Notes under the pieces: model-generated
What the model saw: the letters and a program-made list of their open reading frames with translations, nothing else
What the model was told of the DNA's origin: nothing
Databases searched by the model: none
Origin: an uncultured Siphonobacter sp.
GTDB taxonomy: Bacteria; Bacteroidota; Bacteroidia; Cytophagales; Spirosomataceae
Reading direction: 5' to 3'
DNA length: 64,000 nucleotides
Assembly (NCBI GenBank): GCA_913775095.1
Contig: CAJYIW010000024.1
Span: 434,001-498,000 of the forward strand
Translations under genes and position numbers: made by a program
Shown here: positions 26,223 to 35,426 of the stretch, piece after piece
Layout of the letters: each line of letters opens with the position of its first letter
Numbering within the stretch: position 1 is the first letter of the stretch

Positions 26223-26245
26223 GAGACGTCCATTGATGGCGTCTC
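26223..26245. repeat. GAGACG...CGTCTC palindrome
   Basis: GAGACGTCCA, TTGA, TGGCGTCTC make an almost perfect hairpin (one bulged base). A close relative lies at 40785-40805 and fragments near 22096 and 22182. It has no T-run, so it looks like a small dispersed repeat and not a terminator. Confidence 0.5.
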
Positions 26246-26341
26246 AGCCGGGGAATGATCATCACAGGCAGGTAACCGAAAACCGCCTCCTACCCCAGAC
26301 GTGATCAATCGACATCTCTGCCAACAACCAGTAACCAACCA

Positions 26342-27595
26342 CTACTTCATAGCCATATCGCCGGAACGGATCTTCGCTCCTACCTTCTGCACATCCTTCA
26401 TAACCCGGAAGAAATTATCTCCCCAGATTTTCTTCAGATCTTTCTCCGTATACCCCCGGCGAACCATTTCAATGGTCAGGTTAGGATATTCCGCAATATC
26501 GTAGCAATCGGCCAGGTAACCCCCACCGTCGTAATCGCCACCGATACCCACGTGATCCACACCCATGATTTTCACGAAATGATCCAAATGGTCAATGGCG
26601 TCTTTTACTGTCGCCAAAGGCACCGGATACTTTTTGTTCAGTTCTTTCATTTCGGTACGCATGGCCTTCATCTGATCTTCTGACATAGCTCCGCCGGAAG
26701 TGTACTTCTTCCGAATATCCGCTACGGCTGCTTCGCGTTCGGGATTTTTGGGGCCTGCTTTAATATAGCTGCTTAATAAATTCAGTTGCACCACGCCCCC
26801 TTTTTTAGCGATGGCCCGCAGTAAGTCGTCATTCAGATTCCGGGGATGATCCAGCACGGCGTAGGCATCCGAGTGCGTGGCTACGATGGGAGCTTTGGAT
26901 AATTTAATCAAATCCCAGACGGTGCTGTCGGACAAGTGTGAAATGTCAATCATCATGCCCAGGCGATTCATTTCAGCCACTACTTTTTCTCCGAAAGGAC
27001 TCAATCCATTAAATTCCGGTCCTTTGGGGTCAGTAGACGAATCGCAAATGTCATTATTGGAAGAATGGCAGAGGGTCATGTAGCGGGCTCCGCGATCGTA
27101 GAATTTCTGGATATACGAAAGATCATTCCCAATCTGATACCCGTTTTCAACGCCGATGAAAATGGAGCTTTTTCCCGCTTTCTCCAAAGCCAGAGCCTCC
27201 TCCTGCGTCGTTACAATTTTACCCATTTCCGGATGACGGTTAATCTGGGCGTACATGGAATCCAGAATCGTCAGGGCCATCTTCTGAACTCTTGCATTCG
27301 CCTCCGGCGTGCGGGGCCCCTGTCCCTGATAGACGGCGAAGAAAATACCATCCACGCTGCCTTTCTTCATCCGGGGAAAATCAATTTTGGAATCCGGCAG
27401 TTTCCCGTCTTTGCTATTATCCTTTGAAATATCAAAGTCCTTACCCACCATTCGCATGGGTGTATCCGCGTGGGTGTCAAGCGTGAAAACCTTACTATGA
27501 ATCTTCCTGGCTTTTTCAACGAGTTTGGCGTCGTCCTGAGCCCATAAGGCTGGGCTGAGGTATAGGAGCGGCAGGGCAAGGAAAATCTTCTTCAT
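26342..27595 (-). CDS. M19 membrane-type dipeptidase
   Basis: A 417-aa exported zinc dipeptidase (signal peptide MKKIFLALPLLYLSPALWAQ). M19 metal-binding motifs are recognisable: FTLDTHADTP near the N-terminus, the bridging Glu in GVENGYQIG, MTLCHSSNND, MIDISHLSDSTVWD and PIVATHSDAY, and VGIGGDYDGGG near the C-terminus. Such enzymes cleave dipeptides, often including D-residues, in the periplasm. The gene is convergent with the paoC-type gene and transcribed away from the sucA region. Confidence 0.92.
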   Translation of the reverse strand: MKKIFLALPLLYLSPALWAQDDAKLVEKARKIHSKVFTLDTHADTPMRMVGKDFDISKDNSKDGKLPDSKIDFPRMKKGSVDGIFFAVYQGQGPRTPEANARVQKMALTILDSMYAQINRHPEMGKIVTTQEEALALEKAGKSSIFIGVENGYQIGNDLSYIQKFYDRGARYMTLCHSSNNDICDSSTDPKGPEFNGLSPFGEKVVAEMNRLGMMIDISHLSDSTVWDLIKLSKAPIVATHSDAYAVLDHPRNLNDDLLRAIAKKGGVVQLNLLSSYIKAGPKNPEREAAVADIRKKYTSGGAMSEDQMKAMRTEMKELNKKYPVPLATVKDAIDHLDHFVKIMGVDHVGIGGDYDGGGYLADCYDIAEYPNLTIEMVRRGYTEKDLKKIWGDNFFRVMKDVQKVGAKIRSGDMAMK

Positions 27596-28203
27596 ATCTA
27601 TTGGGAAAAAAGTGTATAACTATATGGTAAATTCTATCAGCAATATAATATTATTCTGCAGTTAATAGAATAAGCCATATAACCATAGCGATCATTTCCG
27701 AAAGTGTGAAGATAAGTTCCTGAAGTGAAGCGATTCCATTTTTCGGATAGGGACACTCCCGGTAAGGTCGTCTATCTGGTAAGGCTTTCCATTTTTTGGA
27801 CGATTCGTTGACAGGCTTTTTTATTTCCTGCGTTAAAAGAGTACGGCCTGCCGGGAGCAGTATAGCTGCACTGACGGAATACTGCACGAATCTTCTTTCA
27901 GGCTTTGCCGTCCTTTCGATAAAAGCAGCTTAAGGAATCCAACAAATAATGAACAAAACTCAGGCCATAACGTTAGAACATCAACTGATTCATTTTGCTG
28001 AAAATGACCCGGTAAATCTATCCAAACCCGTTCTCTATTCATCCAACCAGCCATTCATCATGCATTACCCTTAGCCCGTTGAGCCAGCACTTTTCAGGCC
28101 CTTTTTCCTGCAACGGAAAACCGCTTTTTCCAGAGCTATACTTTTTTGGCGGAAATTTTCAGGAAAATTCAGAAAATTTTCCGTCTCAGTCTGTTGCAAC
28201 CCC
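27596..28203. other. Gene-poor gap between dipeptidase and sucA
   Basis: About 600 bp without a gene I can support. Two short overlapping leftward frames exist (27651-27887 and 27833-28054) but neither looks like a known protein and neither has a promoter. The region could hold decayed coding sequence, leader DNA for both flanking genes, or a small RNA. Confidence 0.4.
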
Positions 28204-28211
28204 TAACTTTG
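28204..28211 (+). promoter_or_regulatory. -7 element of the sucA promoter
   Basis: A perfect TAACTTTG box lies 28 bp before the ATG at 28239. It supports that start over the in-frame ATG at 28146, which is upstream of the box. Confidence 0.65.
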
Positions 28212-28238
28212 CCCAATTATTCGAGCAGTTTTTCTGAT

Positions 28239-31019
28239 ATGGACCAATATTCTTATATCGCCAATGCGGACGTGGATTACATTTCCGACTTGTACGATAA
28301 ATACCAACAAGACCCGGCTAGTGTAGACGCTAGCTGGCAAAACTTCTTCAAAGGCTACGATTTCTCTGTTCTTTACGGTGAAAAAGGTGATTCTGCTGCA
28401 GTAGCCTCTACTTCAAACGGCAACGGCCAGGCCAAACCAGCCGATGCTGGTATTATTGCGAAAGAAGGCTCTGTGTTAAGTCTGATTAAGGCTTATCGTT
28501 CTCGCGGTCATTTACTGGCTAAAACGAACCCGCTCGGTTACGAGCGTGATCTGGAAGCCCGCCTGACCTTAGAAGATTACAAACTTTCGGAGAAAGATCT
28601 GGATACGGTGTTTGAAGCCGGTCATTTTCTGTTAGGTCGTTCGGCAACGCTTCGCGAGATTATGGCTGCCCTCGAGAAAATCTACGCGGGTAACATTGGT
28701 TTCGAGTACATGTACGTTCGGAACATGGTTGAAAAAGAGTGGCTGCGTAACAAAATCGAGAAAGCAGCTCTGATTTTTGACCCTACAAAAGAAGAAAAAG
28801 AACGCATTTTAAAGAAATTGAACGAAGCCGTTACCTTCGAACAATTCCTTCATACCAAGTTTTTAGGTCAGAAACGTTTCTCACTCGAAGGGGGTGAAGC
28901 AACGATTCCTTCCCTCGACACGATCATTAATACCTCGGCCGACCTGGGCGTGGAAGAAGTAATGATCGGTATGGCTCACCGGGGCCGTCTAAACGTACTG
29001 GTGAACATCATGCATAAGTCGTACGATGAAATCATCAGTGGTTTCGTGGGACACGTGCCTGAGCTGGAAGACAATCTACCCAATGACATTAACTTCGGTG
29101 GTGACGTAAAATATCACCTGGGTTATTCCAGCACGCACAAAACGCCATCGGGCAAGGACGTAAGCCTGAAACTGGCTCCTAACCCTTCTCACTTAGAGAC
29201 GGTTAACCCTGTTGTGGAAGGATTCGTGCGTAGCCGTGCCGATGGAATTTTTGAAGGCGATTACGATAAGGTAATGCCGATTCTGATTCACGGCGATGCA
29301 GCCGTTGCCGGACAGGGTATCGTTTACGAAGTAACGCAGATGGCGAAACTTCCCGCGTATAAAACGGGTGGTACCATTCACTTTGTCATCAACAACCAGA
29401 TTGGCTTTACGACGGATTCAGCGGAAGGACGTTCTTCTATTTACTGTACGGACATCGCAAAGATTATCGATGCTCCCGTATTCCACGTGAATGGTGATGA
29501 TCCCGAAGCCGTGATGTTCGTTTCGAAAATGGCCGTTGAATACCGTCAGGAATTCAACCAGGACGTGTTTATCAACATGCTTTGCTACCGTCGCTGGGGT
29601 CACAATGAGTCGGACGAACCTTCGTTCACGCAGCCTACGATGTACTCTCAGATCAAACTGCACAAGAACGTTCTGGAGTTATACAACGAGCAACTCGTAA
29701 GCCGGGGGAAAGTAGACGCGAAGCTGGCCAAGAGCATGGAAGCGGAATTCAAGCAATTCCTGCAGGATCGTCTCGATGGCGTGAAGCAGGCGGAAGCTCC
29801 CGTGTTCCACCCGCTGAAACTCGACGAAGAATGGAAGAAACTTCGCTACGGTTCAGCGGAAGATTTCGAGAAATCGCCCGTGACGGCTATTTCCCGCGAA
29901 ACGGTTGACAAAATTTTCACGGCACTGACTACCCTTCCCGAAGGATTCAAGCCGCTGAAACAGATTGATAAACTCATTACCGACCGCAAAAAACTGTTAC
30001 AGGAAAACGGTCAGGTGAACTGGGCTACGGCTGAATTGATGGCTTATGGCTCCTTATTAATGGAAGGCAAAAACGTTCGGATGACGGGTCAGGATGTGCA
30101 ACGCGGTACGTTTAGTCACCGCCACGCCGTTCTGCACGACGCTGAAACGAATAAGACCTATACCCAGATTAACAATATTCAGGAAGGTCAGGAGCAGATG
30201 GACATCTATAACTCCCTCCTTTCCGAGTACGGTGTTTTAGGGTTTGAGTTTGGCTATTCCATGGCTAACGCTCACGCTCTGGTGATCTGGGAAGCCCAGT
30301 TTGGTGATTTCGCCAATGGTGCCCAGATTATCATTGACCAGTTTGTCAGTTCCTGCGAATCGAAATGGGGTCTGCAAAACGGTCTGGTGATGTTGTTACC
30401 TCACGGCTACGAAGGTCAGGGTCCTGAGCACTCGAATGCCCGCCCCGAACGCTTCCTGCAATTGTGCGGTGATTACAACATGGTGGTAGCGAACGTAACC
30501 ACGCCCGCGAACATCTTCCACCTGATGCGGAGACAATTAACCTGGGACTTCCGTAAGCCTCTGGTGATTATGTCGCCCAAGTCCATGCTGCGTCATCCGC
30601 TGAATGTTTCTCCAGTGGAAGACCTCATGACAGGTGGTTTCAAAGAAGTCATTGGTGATACCTTTGTAGATCCCAAGAAAGTGAAAAAGGTATTACTCTG
30701 TACGGGTAAAATCTATTACGATCTGCTGGATAAACAACAGAAGGATGGTCGCAACGATGTTGCCATCATTCGGGTAGAACAACTGCACCCGCTGCCATTG
30801 AAACAAATTCAGCAGGAGCTGGCGAAGTTCTCGAAAGCCAAGATTTACTGGGTTCAGGAAGAGCCTAAAAACATGGGCTACTGGACTTATATTTTACGTG
30901 AATTTGGTTGCGGTCAGCTGGAAGTCATTTCGCGTAAAACTTCGGCATCTCCGGCTACGGGTTTCTTAAAAACCCACAGCGAGGAACAGGCCGCTTTGAT
31001 TCAGGAAGCTTTTGCTTAA
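28239..31019 (+). CDS. sucA: 2-oxoglutarate dehydrogenase E1 component
   Basis: A 926-aa thiamine-diphosphate enzyme that decarboxylates 2-oxoglutarate and succinylates the lipoyl arm of SucB, in the TCA cycle. The N-terminal E1o segment (YISDLYDKYQQDPASVDASWQ) binds E2. Cofactor-site motifs include GMAHRGRLNVLVN, HGDAAVAGQG and FVINNQIGFTT; the C-terminal half has ATAELMAYGSLL, GQDVQRGTFSHRHA and EEPKNMGYW. The frame is open to an ATG at 28146, but the promoter box at 28204 and the conserved N-terminus place the start at 28239. The sucB gene follows after 94 bp and a hairpin. Confidence 0.96.
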   Translation: MDQYSYIANADVDYISDLYDKYQQDPASVDASWQNFFKGYDFSVLYGEKGDSAAVASTSNGNGQAKPADAGIIAKEGSVLSLIKAYRSRGHLLAKTNPLGYERDLEARLTLEDYKLSEKDLDTVFEAGHFLLGRSATLREIMAALEKIYAGNIGFEYMYVRNMVEKEWLRNKIEKAALIFDPTKEEKERILKKLNEAVTFEQFLHTKFLGQKRFSLEGGEATIPSLDTIINTSADLGVEEVMIGMAHRGRLNVLVNIMHKSYDEIISGFVGHVPELEDNLPNDINFGGDVKYHLGYSSTHKTPSGKDVSLKLAPNPSHLETVNPVVEGFVRSRADGIFEGDYDKVMPILIHGDAAVAGQGIVYEVTQMAKLPAYKTGGTIHFVINNQIGFTTDSAEGRSSIYCTDIAKIIDAPVFHVNGDDPEAVMFVSKMAVEYRQEFNQDVFINMLCYRRWGHNESDEPSFTQPTMYSQIKLHKNVLELYNEQLVSRGKVDAKLAKSMEAEFKQFLQDRLDGVKQAEAPVFHPLKLDEEWKKLRYGSAEDFEKSPVTAISRETVDKIFTALTTLPEGFKPLKQIDKLITDRKKLLQENGQVNWATAELMAYGSLLMEGKNVRMTGQDVQRGTFSHRHAVLHDAETNKTYTQINNIQEGQEQMDIYNSLLSEYGVLGFEFGYSMANAHALVIWEAQFGDFANGAQIIIDQFVSSCESKWGLQNGLVMLLPHGYEGQGPEHSNARPERFLQLCGDYNMVVANVTTPANIFHLMRRQLTWDFRKPLVIMSPKSMLRHPLNVSPVEDLMTGGFKEVIGDTFVDPKKVKKVLLCTGKIYYDLLDKQQKDGRNDVAIIRVEQLHPLPLKQIQQELAKFSKAKIYWVQEEPKNMGYWTYILREFGCGQLEVISRKTSASPATGFLKTHSEEQAALIQEAFA

Positions 31020-31030
31020 GTAACTACCAA

Positions 31031-31068
31031 GCCGGATTCAGGGATTACTCCTGAATCCGGCCATTTTG
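31031..31068 (+). terminator. Hairpin between sucA and sucB
   Basis: GCCGGATTCAGG and CCTGAATCCGGC form a perfect 12-bp stem followed by CATTTTG. It may be a partial terminator or processing site that uncouples sucB from sucA levels. Confidence 0.65.
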
Positions 31069-31113
31069 ATTATAAAATAAGAACGAATCCTCCCTTCGGG
31101 GAAGTACCTAATC

Positions 31114-32664
31114 ATGGCAATCATCGAAATGAAAGTCCCCGTTGTCGGGGAATCCGTCACTGAGGTTACCATCGCTACCTGGAATAAAAAAGACGGCGAT
31201 ACGGTAGCAATGGATGAGGTATTATGTGAATTAGAGTCCGATAAAGCTACGTTTGAGCTTCCAGCTGAAGCCGCAGGCGTTCTGCGTATTCTGGCCAAAG
31301 AAGGCGATACGCTGGCCATCGGAGCACCTATTTGCTCGATCTCAACGGATGGCGACGCGGGTTCTGCTCCCGCAGCTGCGGAAGCTCCTCAGGCGGAAGC
31401 CGCTCCTGCCACTGAAGCCGCTCCTCAGGCAGCTCCTGCCGCAGAAGCCAAGTCGGAAGAAACGAAAACCATTGAAGTGAAAATTCCGGTCATGGGCGAG
31501 TCGGTCACCGAAGCAACCATTGCTACCTGGAATAAAAAAGAAGGTGACGTCGTGAAAATGGACGAAATCCTTTGCGAACTGGAGTCAGACAAAGCTACCT
31601 TCGAGTTACCTGCGGAAGCAGCCGGAACCCTGCACATCATTGCGGAACCCGGTTCTACGCTGGAAATTGGTGCCGTTATTGCTACGATCACAGTAGGTGC
31701 TGGTGCGGCGACTCCTGCCTCCACTCCTGCTCCTGCCCCCGCGGCTACTTCATCGGCTCCCGTTGCGGATAAAGCCAGTGGCGTTACGCCCGTAGCTGCC
31801 GCCATTTTAGCGGATAAAGGCATTAACCCTAAAGATATTCAGGGCTCAGGCGAAGGTGGCAAAATCATGAAAGCCGACGCTCTGAAAGCCTCTACGGCTC
31901 CTGCCAAAGCGGAAGCTCCTAAAGCAGCCGCAGCTCCTGCCGCCAAACCCGCTTCGACGGAAGAACGTGGCGTGCGTCGTCAACGCATGACTTCGCTTCG
32001 TAAAACGATTGCCCGTCGTCTGGTAGCCGTGAAAAACGAAACGGCCATGCTGACTACTTTCAACGAAGTAGACATGCAGCCGATCATGGATCTGCGTTCG
32101 AAATACAAGGATCGCTTCAAAGAGAAACACGGCGTGGGCTTAGGCTTCATGTCCTTCTTTGCGAAAGCCGTGACGGTAGCTCTGAAAGAGTTCGAAGCCG
32201 TGAACGCCTCGATTGATGGCGATGAAATCGTTTACCACGACTACGTAGATATCTCCGTAGCCGTTTCTACGCCCCGCGGTTTAGTAGTTCCCGTACTGCG
32301 TAATGTAGGTGACCTGACTTTTGCGGGTATCGAAAAAGGCATTGTTGATCTGGCCGTTAAAGCCCGTGACAACAAGCTGACCATCGAAGACATGAACGGC
32401 GGAACCTTTACCATTACGAATGGTGGAGTATTCGGTTCGATGATGTCTACGCCAATTATCAACGCTCCGCAGGTGGCTATTCTGGGTATGCACAACATCA
32501 TTGAGCGTCCCGTAGTCGTAAACAAGGAAATCGTGATTCGCCCCATGATGTACATCGCTCTGAGCTATGACCACCGCATCATTGACGGTAAAGAATCCGT
32601 AAGCTTCCTCGTTCGCGTGAAGCAGTTATTAGAAGAGCCTACTCGTTTATTATTAGACGTGTAG
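31114..32664 (+). CDS. sucB: Dihydrolipoamide succinyltransferase (E2), two lipoyl domains
   Basis: A 516-aa core subunit of 2-oxoglutarate dehydrogenase. Two lipoyl domains stand in tandem (about 1-78 and 119-194), each with the ESDKA lipoylation site (K44 and K160), joined by Ala/Pro-rich linkers. Then come an E3-binding domain ([19 protein letters not shown]) and the catalytic acyltransferase domain with [12 protein letters not shown] (H487, D491). Many SucB proteins have a single lipoyl domain; the second is very similar to the first and suggests an internal duplication. A long hairpin terminator follows. Confidence 0.95.
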   Translation: MAIIEMKVPVVGESVTEVTIATWNKKDGDTVAMDEVLCELESDKATFELPAEAAGVLRILAKEGDTLAIGAPICSISTDGDAGSAPAAAEAPQAEAAPATEAAPQAAPAAEAKSEETKTIEVKIPVMGESVTEATIATWNKKEGDVVKMDEILCELESDKATFELPAEAAGTLHIIAEPGSTLEIGAVIATITVGAGAATPASTPAPAPAATSSAPVADKASGVTPVAAAILADKGINPKDIQGSGEGGKIMKADALKASTAPAKAEAPKAAAAPAAKPASTEERGVRRQRMTSLRKTIARRLVAVKNETAMLTTFNEVDMQPIMDLRSKYKDRFKEKHGVGLGFMSFFAKAVTVALKEFEAVNASIDGDEIVYHDYVDISVAVSTPRGLVVPVLRNVGDLTFAGIEKGIVDLAVKARDNKLTIEDMNGGTFTITNGGVFGSMMSTPIINAPQVAILGMHNIIERPVVVNKEIVIRPMMYIALSYDHRIIDGKESVSFLVRVKQLLEEPTRLLLDV

Positions 32665-32681
32665 TTCTCCATACTATAATC

Positions 32682-32730
32682 AAGAACAAATCCCCGACTC
32701 TGGCAACACTGGAGCGGGGATTTGTTCTTT
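32682..32730 (+). terminator. Terminator of sucB
   Basis: AAGAACAAATCCCCG (32682-32696) and CGGGGATTTGTTCTT (32715-32729) form a perfect 15-bp outer stem with further pairing inside. Confidence 0.82.
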
Positions 32731-32815
32731 AGTTTAGAGTTTAGGATTTGTAGTTGAGAGTTCATGATTTATACTCAAAACTTCGAACCCTAAACACCAA
32801 ACTCTAAACATTCAA
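32728..32815. repeat. Degenerate TTTAGAGTTT / AAACTCTAAA tract
   Basis: The gap before the phosphodiesterase gene holds TTTAGAGTTTAGGATTTG and, further on, CCTAAACACCAAACTCTAAA in inverted orientation. It resembles the tracts at 2556-2757 and the perfect CTCAAAA array at 41204-41294. Confidence 0.5.
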
Positions 32816-32822
32816 ACCTCAT

Positions 32823-33695
32823 ATGCTTAAACGTCTCGGCTTGTTAAGCCTTTGCCTGGCCTTTTTAGCGGGCTGTAGTACTTCTAAAACGTACCTGCGT
32901 GTTCCGAAGAATGGATTGTCGGAATTTTTGAAGCCCGAAACCGGGAAACCGGCCCTGATCAGTGCTCACCGGGGCGGTGGCGATTATGCAGGATATCCCG
33001 AAAACTGTATCGAGTCTTTTGCGTATCTGGCTAACAAAGCCGCCATGATTATTGAGTGTGACATTGGACTGACCAAAGACAGCGTATTAGTCATGTTGCA
33101 TGACGATGTTCTGGATCGCACCACAACCGGGAAGGGTAAACTCAATACGGTTACGTACGATTACACCCGAAGTCTTTTTCTGAAAGACAATGCCGGAACG
33201 GTTACGAAATTCCAGATGCCCACGCTGGAAAAAGTTCTGCGTTGGGGCAAAGCCAAAGTAGTATATACCCTGGATGTAAAACGCAGCGTTCCCTTCGAGA
33301 AAGTAGTTGATATGGTACATAAAACCCATACGGAGGACGTTAGTGTCATCATTACCTACAATGCTCAGGATGCGGCAAAAGTACATAAGCTGGACCCTAA
33401 CCTGATGATTTCGGTAACGATTCGAAATGAGGCCGAGTACCAGCGTCACCGGGAGTTAGGTATTCCCGATAATCGGATGGTAGCGTTCGTGGGAACCCGG
33501 GAGCCTTCGAAAGAGCATTATCAGTTTTTACACCAGAAGGGCATTCCCTGCATTTTAGGTACCTTAGGTAACCTGGATAAAATGGCCCAGGCCAAAGGCG
33601 ATCAGGTATATACTAATTTTGTTAACAATGGTGCCGACATCATGTCTACGGATCGTCCCCTGGAAATGGCGGAAGCGTTGAAGAAGAAGAAGTAA
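32823..33695 (+). CDS. Glycerophosphodiester phosphodiesterase-family lipoprotein
   Basis: A 290-aa lipoprotein (lipobox LAGC, Cys18) with a GDPD TIM barrel. The signature ISAHRGGGDYAGYPENCIESF carries the catalytic His-Arg and the Glu of PEN; IIECDIGLTKDSVLVMLHDDVLDRTT supplies the second metal ligands and catalytic His. Such enzymes split glycerophosphodiesters into glycerol-3-phosphate and an alcohol, but GDPD-fold lipoproteins in this phylum may act on other phosphodiesters. It stands alone between sucB and an MBL hydrolase. Confidence 0.9.
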   Translation: MLKRLGLLSLCLAFLAGCSTSKTYLRVPKNGLSEFLKPETGKPALISAHRGGGDYAGYPENCIESFAYLANKAAMIIECDIGLTKDSVLVMLHDDVLDRTTTGKGKLNTVTYDYTRSLFLKDNAGTVTKFQMPTLEKVLRWGKAKVVYTLDVKRSVPFEKVVDMVHKTHTEDVSVIITYNAQDAAKVHKLDPNLMISVTIRNEAEYQRHRELGIPDNRMVAFVGTREPSKEHYQFLHQKGIPCILGTLGNLDKMAQAKGDQVYTNFVNNGADIMSTDRPLEMAEALKKKK

Positions 33696-33848
33696 TACTC
33701 TGATTTTTAATTAATAAGGAATAAAAGTCGGCGGTTTGTAGTGGATCATCCCCATATCAGACCACCGACTTTCCTATTTATAGAATCAATGGATTCACAG
33801 ATTGGAATGGAACAGCTTTTTCAGGCCTCATCCCTAAATATCCAACCT

Positions 33849-34802
33849 ATGGAACAAGAACTGATTGAAAAACAAAGTCTTACGATGTCGTCGGAGTACG
33901 ATGTCTCGGAAGATGTAGCTGGCCTGAAGTTTGCCTTCGTCAACATCTACATGATTGGCAAGCAGGAGGAAGGTAGTCCATGGGTGCTGGTGGATGCAGC
34001 CATTCCAAATTCAGCGGATCGTATCATCAAAGAAGCCGAAGCTCGTTTCGGAAAAGATAATCCACCACAGGCAATCGTGCTGACACACGGTCACTTCGAC
34101 CACCGGGGTTCTCTGGAAGATTTGCTGAAGATATGGAACGTTCCGGTCTATGCTCATCCGCTGGAAATGCCCTTCCTCACCGGAAAGTCGCATTATCCAC
34201 CACCAGATCCAACGGCGGGTAACGGAGCGATGTCGGCATTTTCGTTTCTTTTTCCGACCAGTCCTCTCAACCTGAAGGATAAGGTTAAACCCATTCCCCA
34301 CAATGGATTCATCGATGAACTGCCCGACTGGCGGTTCATCCACACTCCGGGTCACTCTCCCGGACACGTATCGTTGTTTCGGGATAAAGATAAAGTCCTG
34401 ATTGCGGGCGATGCTTTTGTAACCACGGACCAAAATTCGGCCATAAGTGTGATGACCCAGAAGCTTACTCTGCACGGGCCACCAACCTATTTTACCTGCG
34501 ACTGGCGGGCCGCTAAGAAATCAGTTCGGAAGCTGGCGGAACTGAAACCCAGTGCCGTCGGAACGGGACACGGTAAGGCTTTACGCGGTAAAGAATGGCG
34601 AGCTAAAATTCAGGAATTATCCGATGAGTTTGATACCCGGGCTTTACCCTGGAGAAGTCGATACATCAATAACCCCGCTCATACGGACGAAAACGGCATC
34701 GTTTCCATGCCTAAGCCCGTTTCTTACTGGGTTGCCAAAGGTCTGCTGTATGGAGCCGCGGCAGGGTTAGCACTTTTCGCCTGGAATAAGGCTCGTAAGT
34801 AG
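33849..34802 (+). CDS. MBL-fold metallo-hydrolase with C-terminal membrane helix
   Basis: A 317-aa metallo-beta-lactamase-fold protein. The metal motif LTHGHFDHRG (HxHxDH), the later His in HTPGHSPGHVSLF, the bridging Asp in IAGDAF, and the final His in GTGHGKAL are all present. A C-terminal hydrophobic stretch (VAKGLLYGAAAGLALFAW) before a basic tail suggests membrane anchoring. The frame is open to 33741, but the preceding residues do not look conserved, so 33849 (MEQELIEK) is preferred; 33789 and 33807 are alternatives. Substrate unknown. A strong terminator follows. Confidence 0.82.
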   Translation: MEQELIEKQSLTMSSEYDVSEDVAGLKFAFVNIYMIGKQEEGSPWVLVDAAIPNSADRIIKEAEARFGKDNPPQAIVLTHGHFDHRGSLEDLLKIWNVPVYAHPLEMPFLTGKSHYPPPDPTAGNGAMSAFSFLFPTSPLNLKDKVKPIPHNGFIDELPDWRFIHTPGHSPGHVSLFRDKDKVLIAGDAFVTTDQNSAISVMTQKLTLHGPPTYFTCDWRAAKKSVRKLAELKPSAVGTGHGKALRGKEWRAKIQELSDEFDTRALPWRSRYINNPAHTDENGIVSMPKPVSYWVAKGLLYGAAAGLALFAWNKARK

Positions 34803-34831
34803 AATATCGTGCTTATCTGTATGCAAGTATT

Positions 34832-34868
34832 GCTGCCAGCTTTTTCGCTGGCAGCTTTTTTATTATAA
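34832..34868 (+). terminator. Terminator and left hairpin flanking the transposase remnant
   Basis: GCTGCCAGC, TTTTTC, GCTGGCAGC, then TTTTTTATTAT. It ends the MBL gene. The same GCTGCCAGC/GCTGGCAGC stem recurs on the other side of the transposase remnant (35382-35405) with the loop in inverted orientation. Confidence 0.85.
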
Positions 34869-34876
34869 TAATCTTA

Positions 34877-35368
34877 CTAATCAAGTATCCAATCAGGCCA
34901 GCCTTCAGTAGGGATATATTGATTATGACATTTCAAATATTCCTGATTCCCTCCAAACCACTTTAACACATATTCTTTCTGTAACGAAGTTTTAGCTGTT
35001 TCAAGAATTTTAAGATAAGAGCTATATCTGTAGGTTTTAAAATCAAAGCAAAATCCGTGTTTTTGAGGGTTAGCGTGGATATAATATACTAATTCAGTAA
35101 AATACCGATCTGCTAGCACAACTCTTCTTTTAAAGTTTTTCTGAAACAGACTTCCCTGTCTGCCTTCCTGTTTATTAATCTTTTCGGCATAGTTCGCAAA
35201 AAGGCTTCTGAACTTCCCTGACAAACCAGCAGGCGAATACTCTTCCACATCTTTGACCTGTATTAAGAAATGAAAGTGATTCGGTAGTAAGCAATAGGCA
35301 TAAGTGCCCACGTAATCAGTTAGATATTGCTGCCATTTTTCCAGAAAATACCGATAGTTCTCATGGAG
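34877..35368 (-). pseudogene. 5'-truncated Y1 transposase (REP-associated/RAYT type)
   Basis: A leftward frame encodes a Y1 (IS200/RAYT-type) transposase from ENYRYFLEKWQQYL (about 35362) to WPDWILD. The HUH motif NHFHFLI, GRQGSLFQKNF and the catalytic-tyrosine region YYIHANPQKHGF are intact. The usual N-terminal strand (of the type YHIYNRG) is missing: upstream of about 35362 the frame enters a 66-bp perfect palindrome duplicating the mutS end and then mutS itself. The first in-frame start codon is a GTG at 35311, which would give 144 aa with more of the N-terminus lost. Such enzymes mobilise REP hairpins. Probably inactive. Confidence 0.75.
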
Positions 35369-35426
35369 TAATAGAGATTTCGCTGCCAGCAGAAAAGCTG
35401 GCAGCGAAATCTCTATTACTCCATGA
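35361..35426. repeat. Perfect 30-bp inverted repeat spanning the mutS stop codon
   Basis: Arms at 35361-35390 and 35397-35426 are exact reverse complements, separated by AGAAAA. The right arm contains the last codons and stop of mutS; the left arm is an inverted copy of them and abuts the first homologous codon of the transposase remnant. The inner nine bases (GCTGCCAGC/GCTGGCAGC) match the hairpin at 34832-34855. In RNA it would form a very stable hairpin at the mutS 3' end. Confidence 0.9.
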
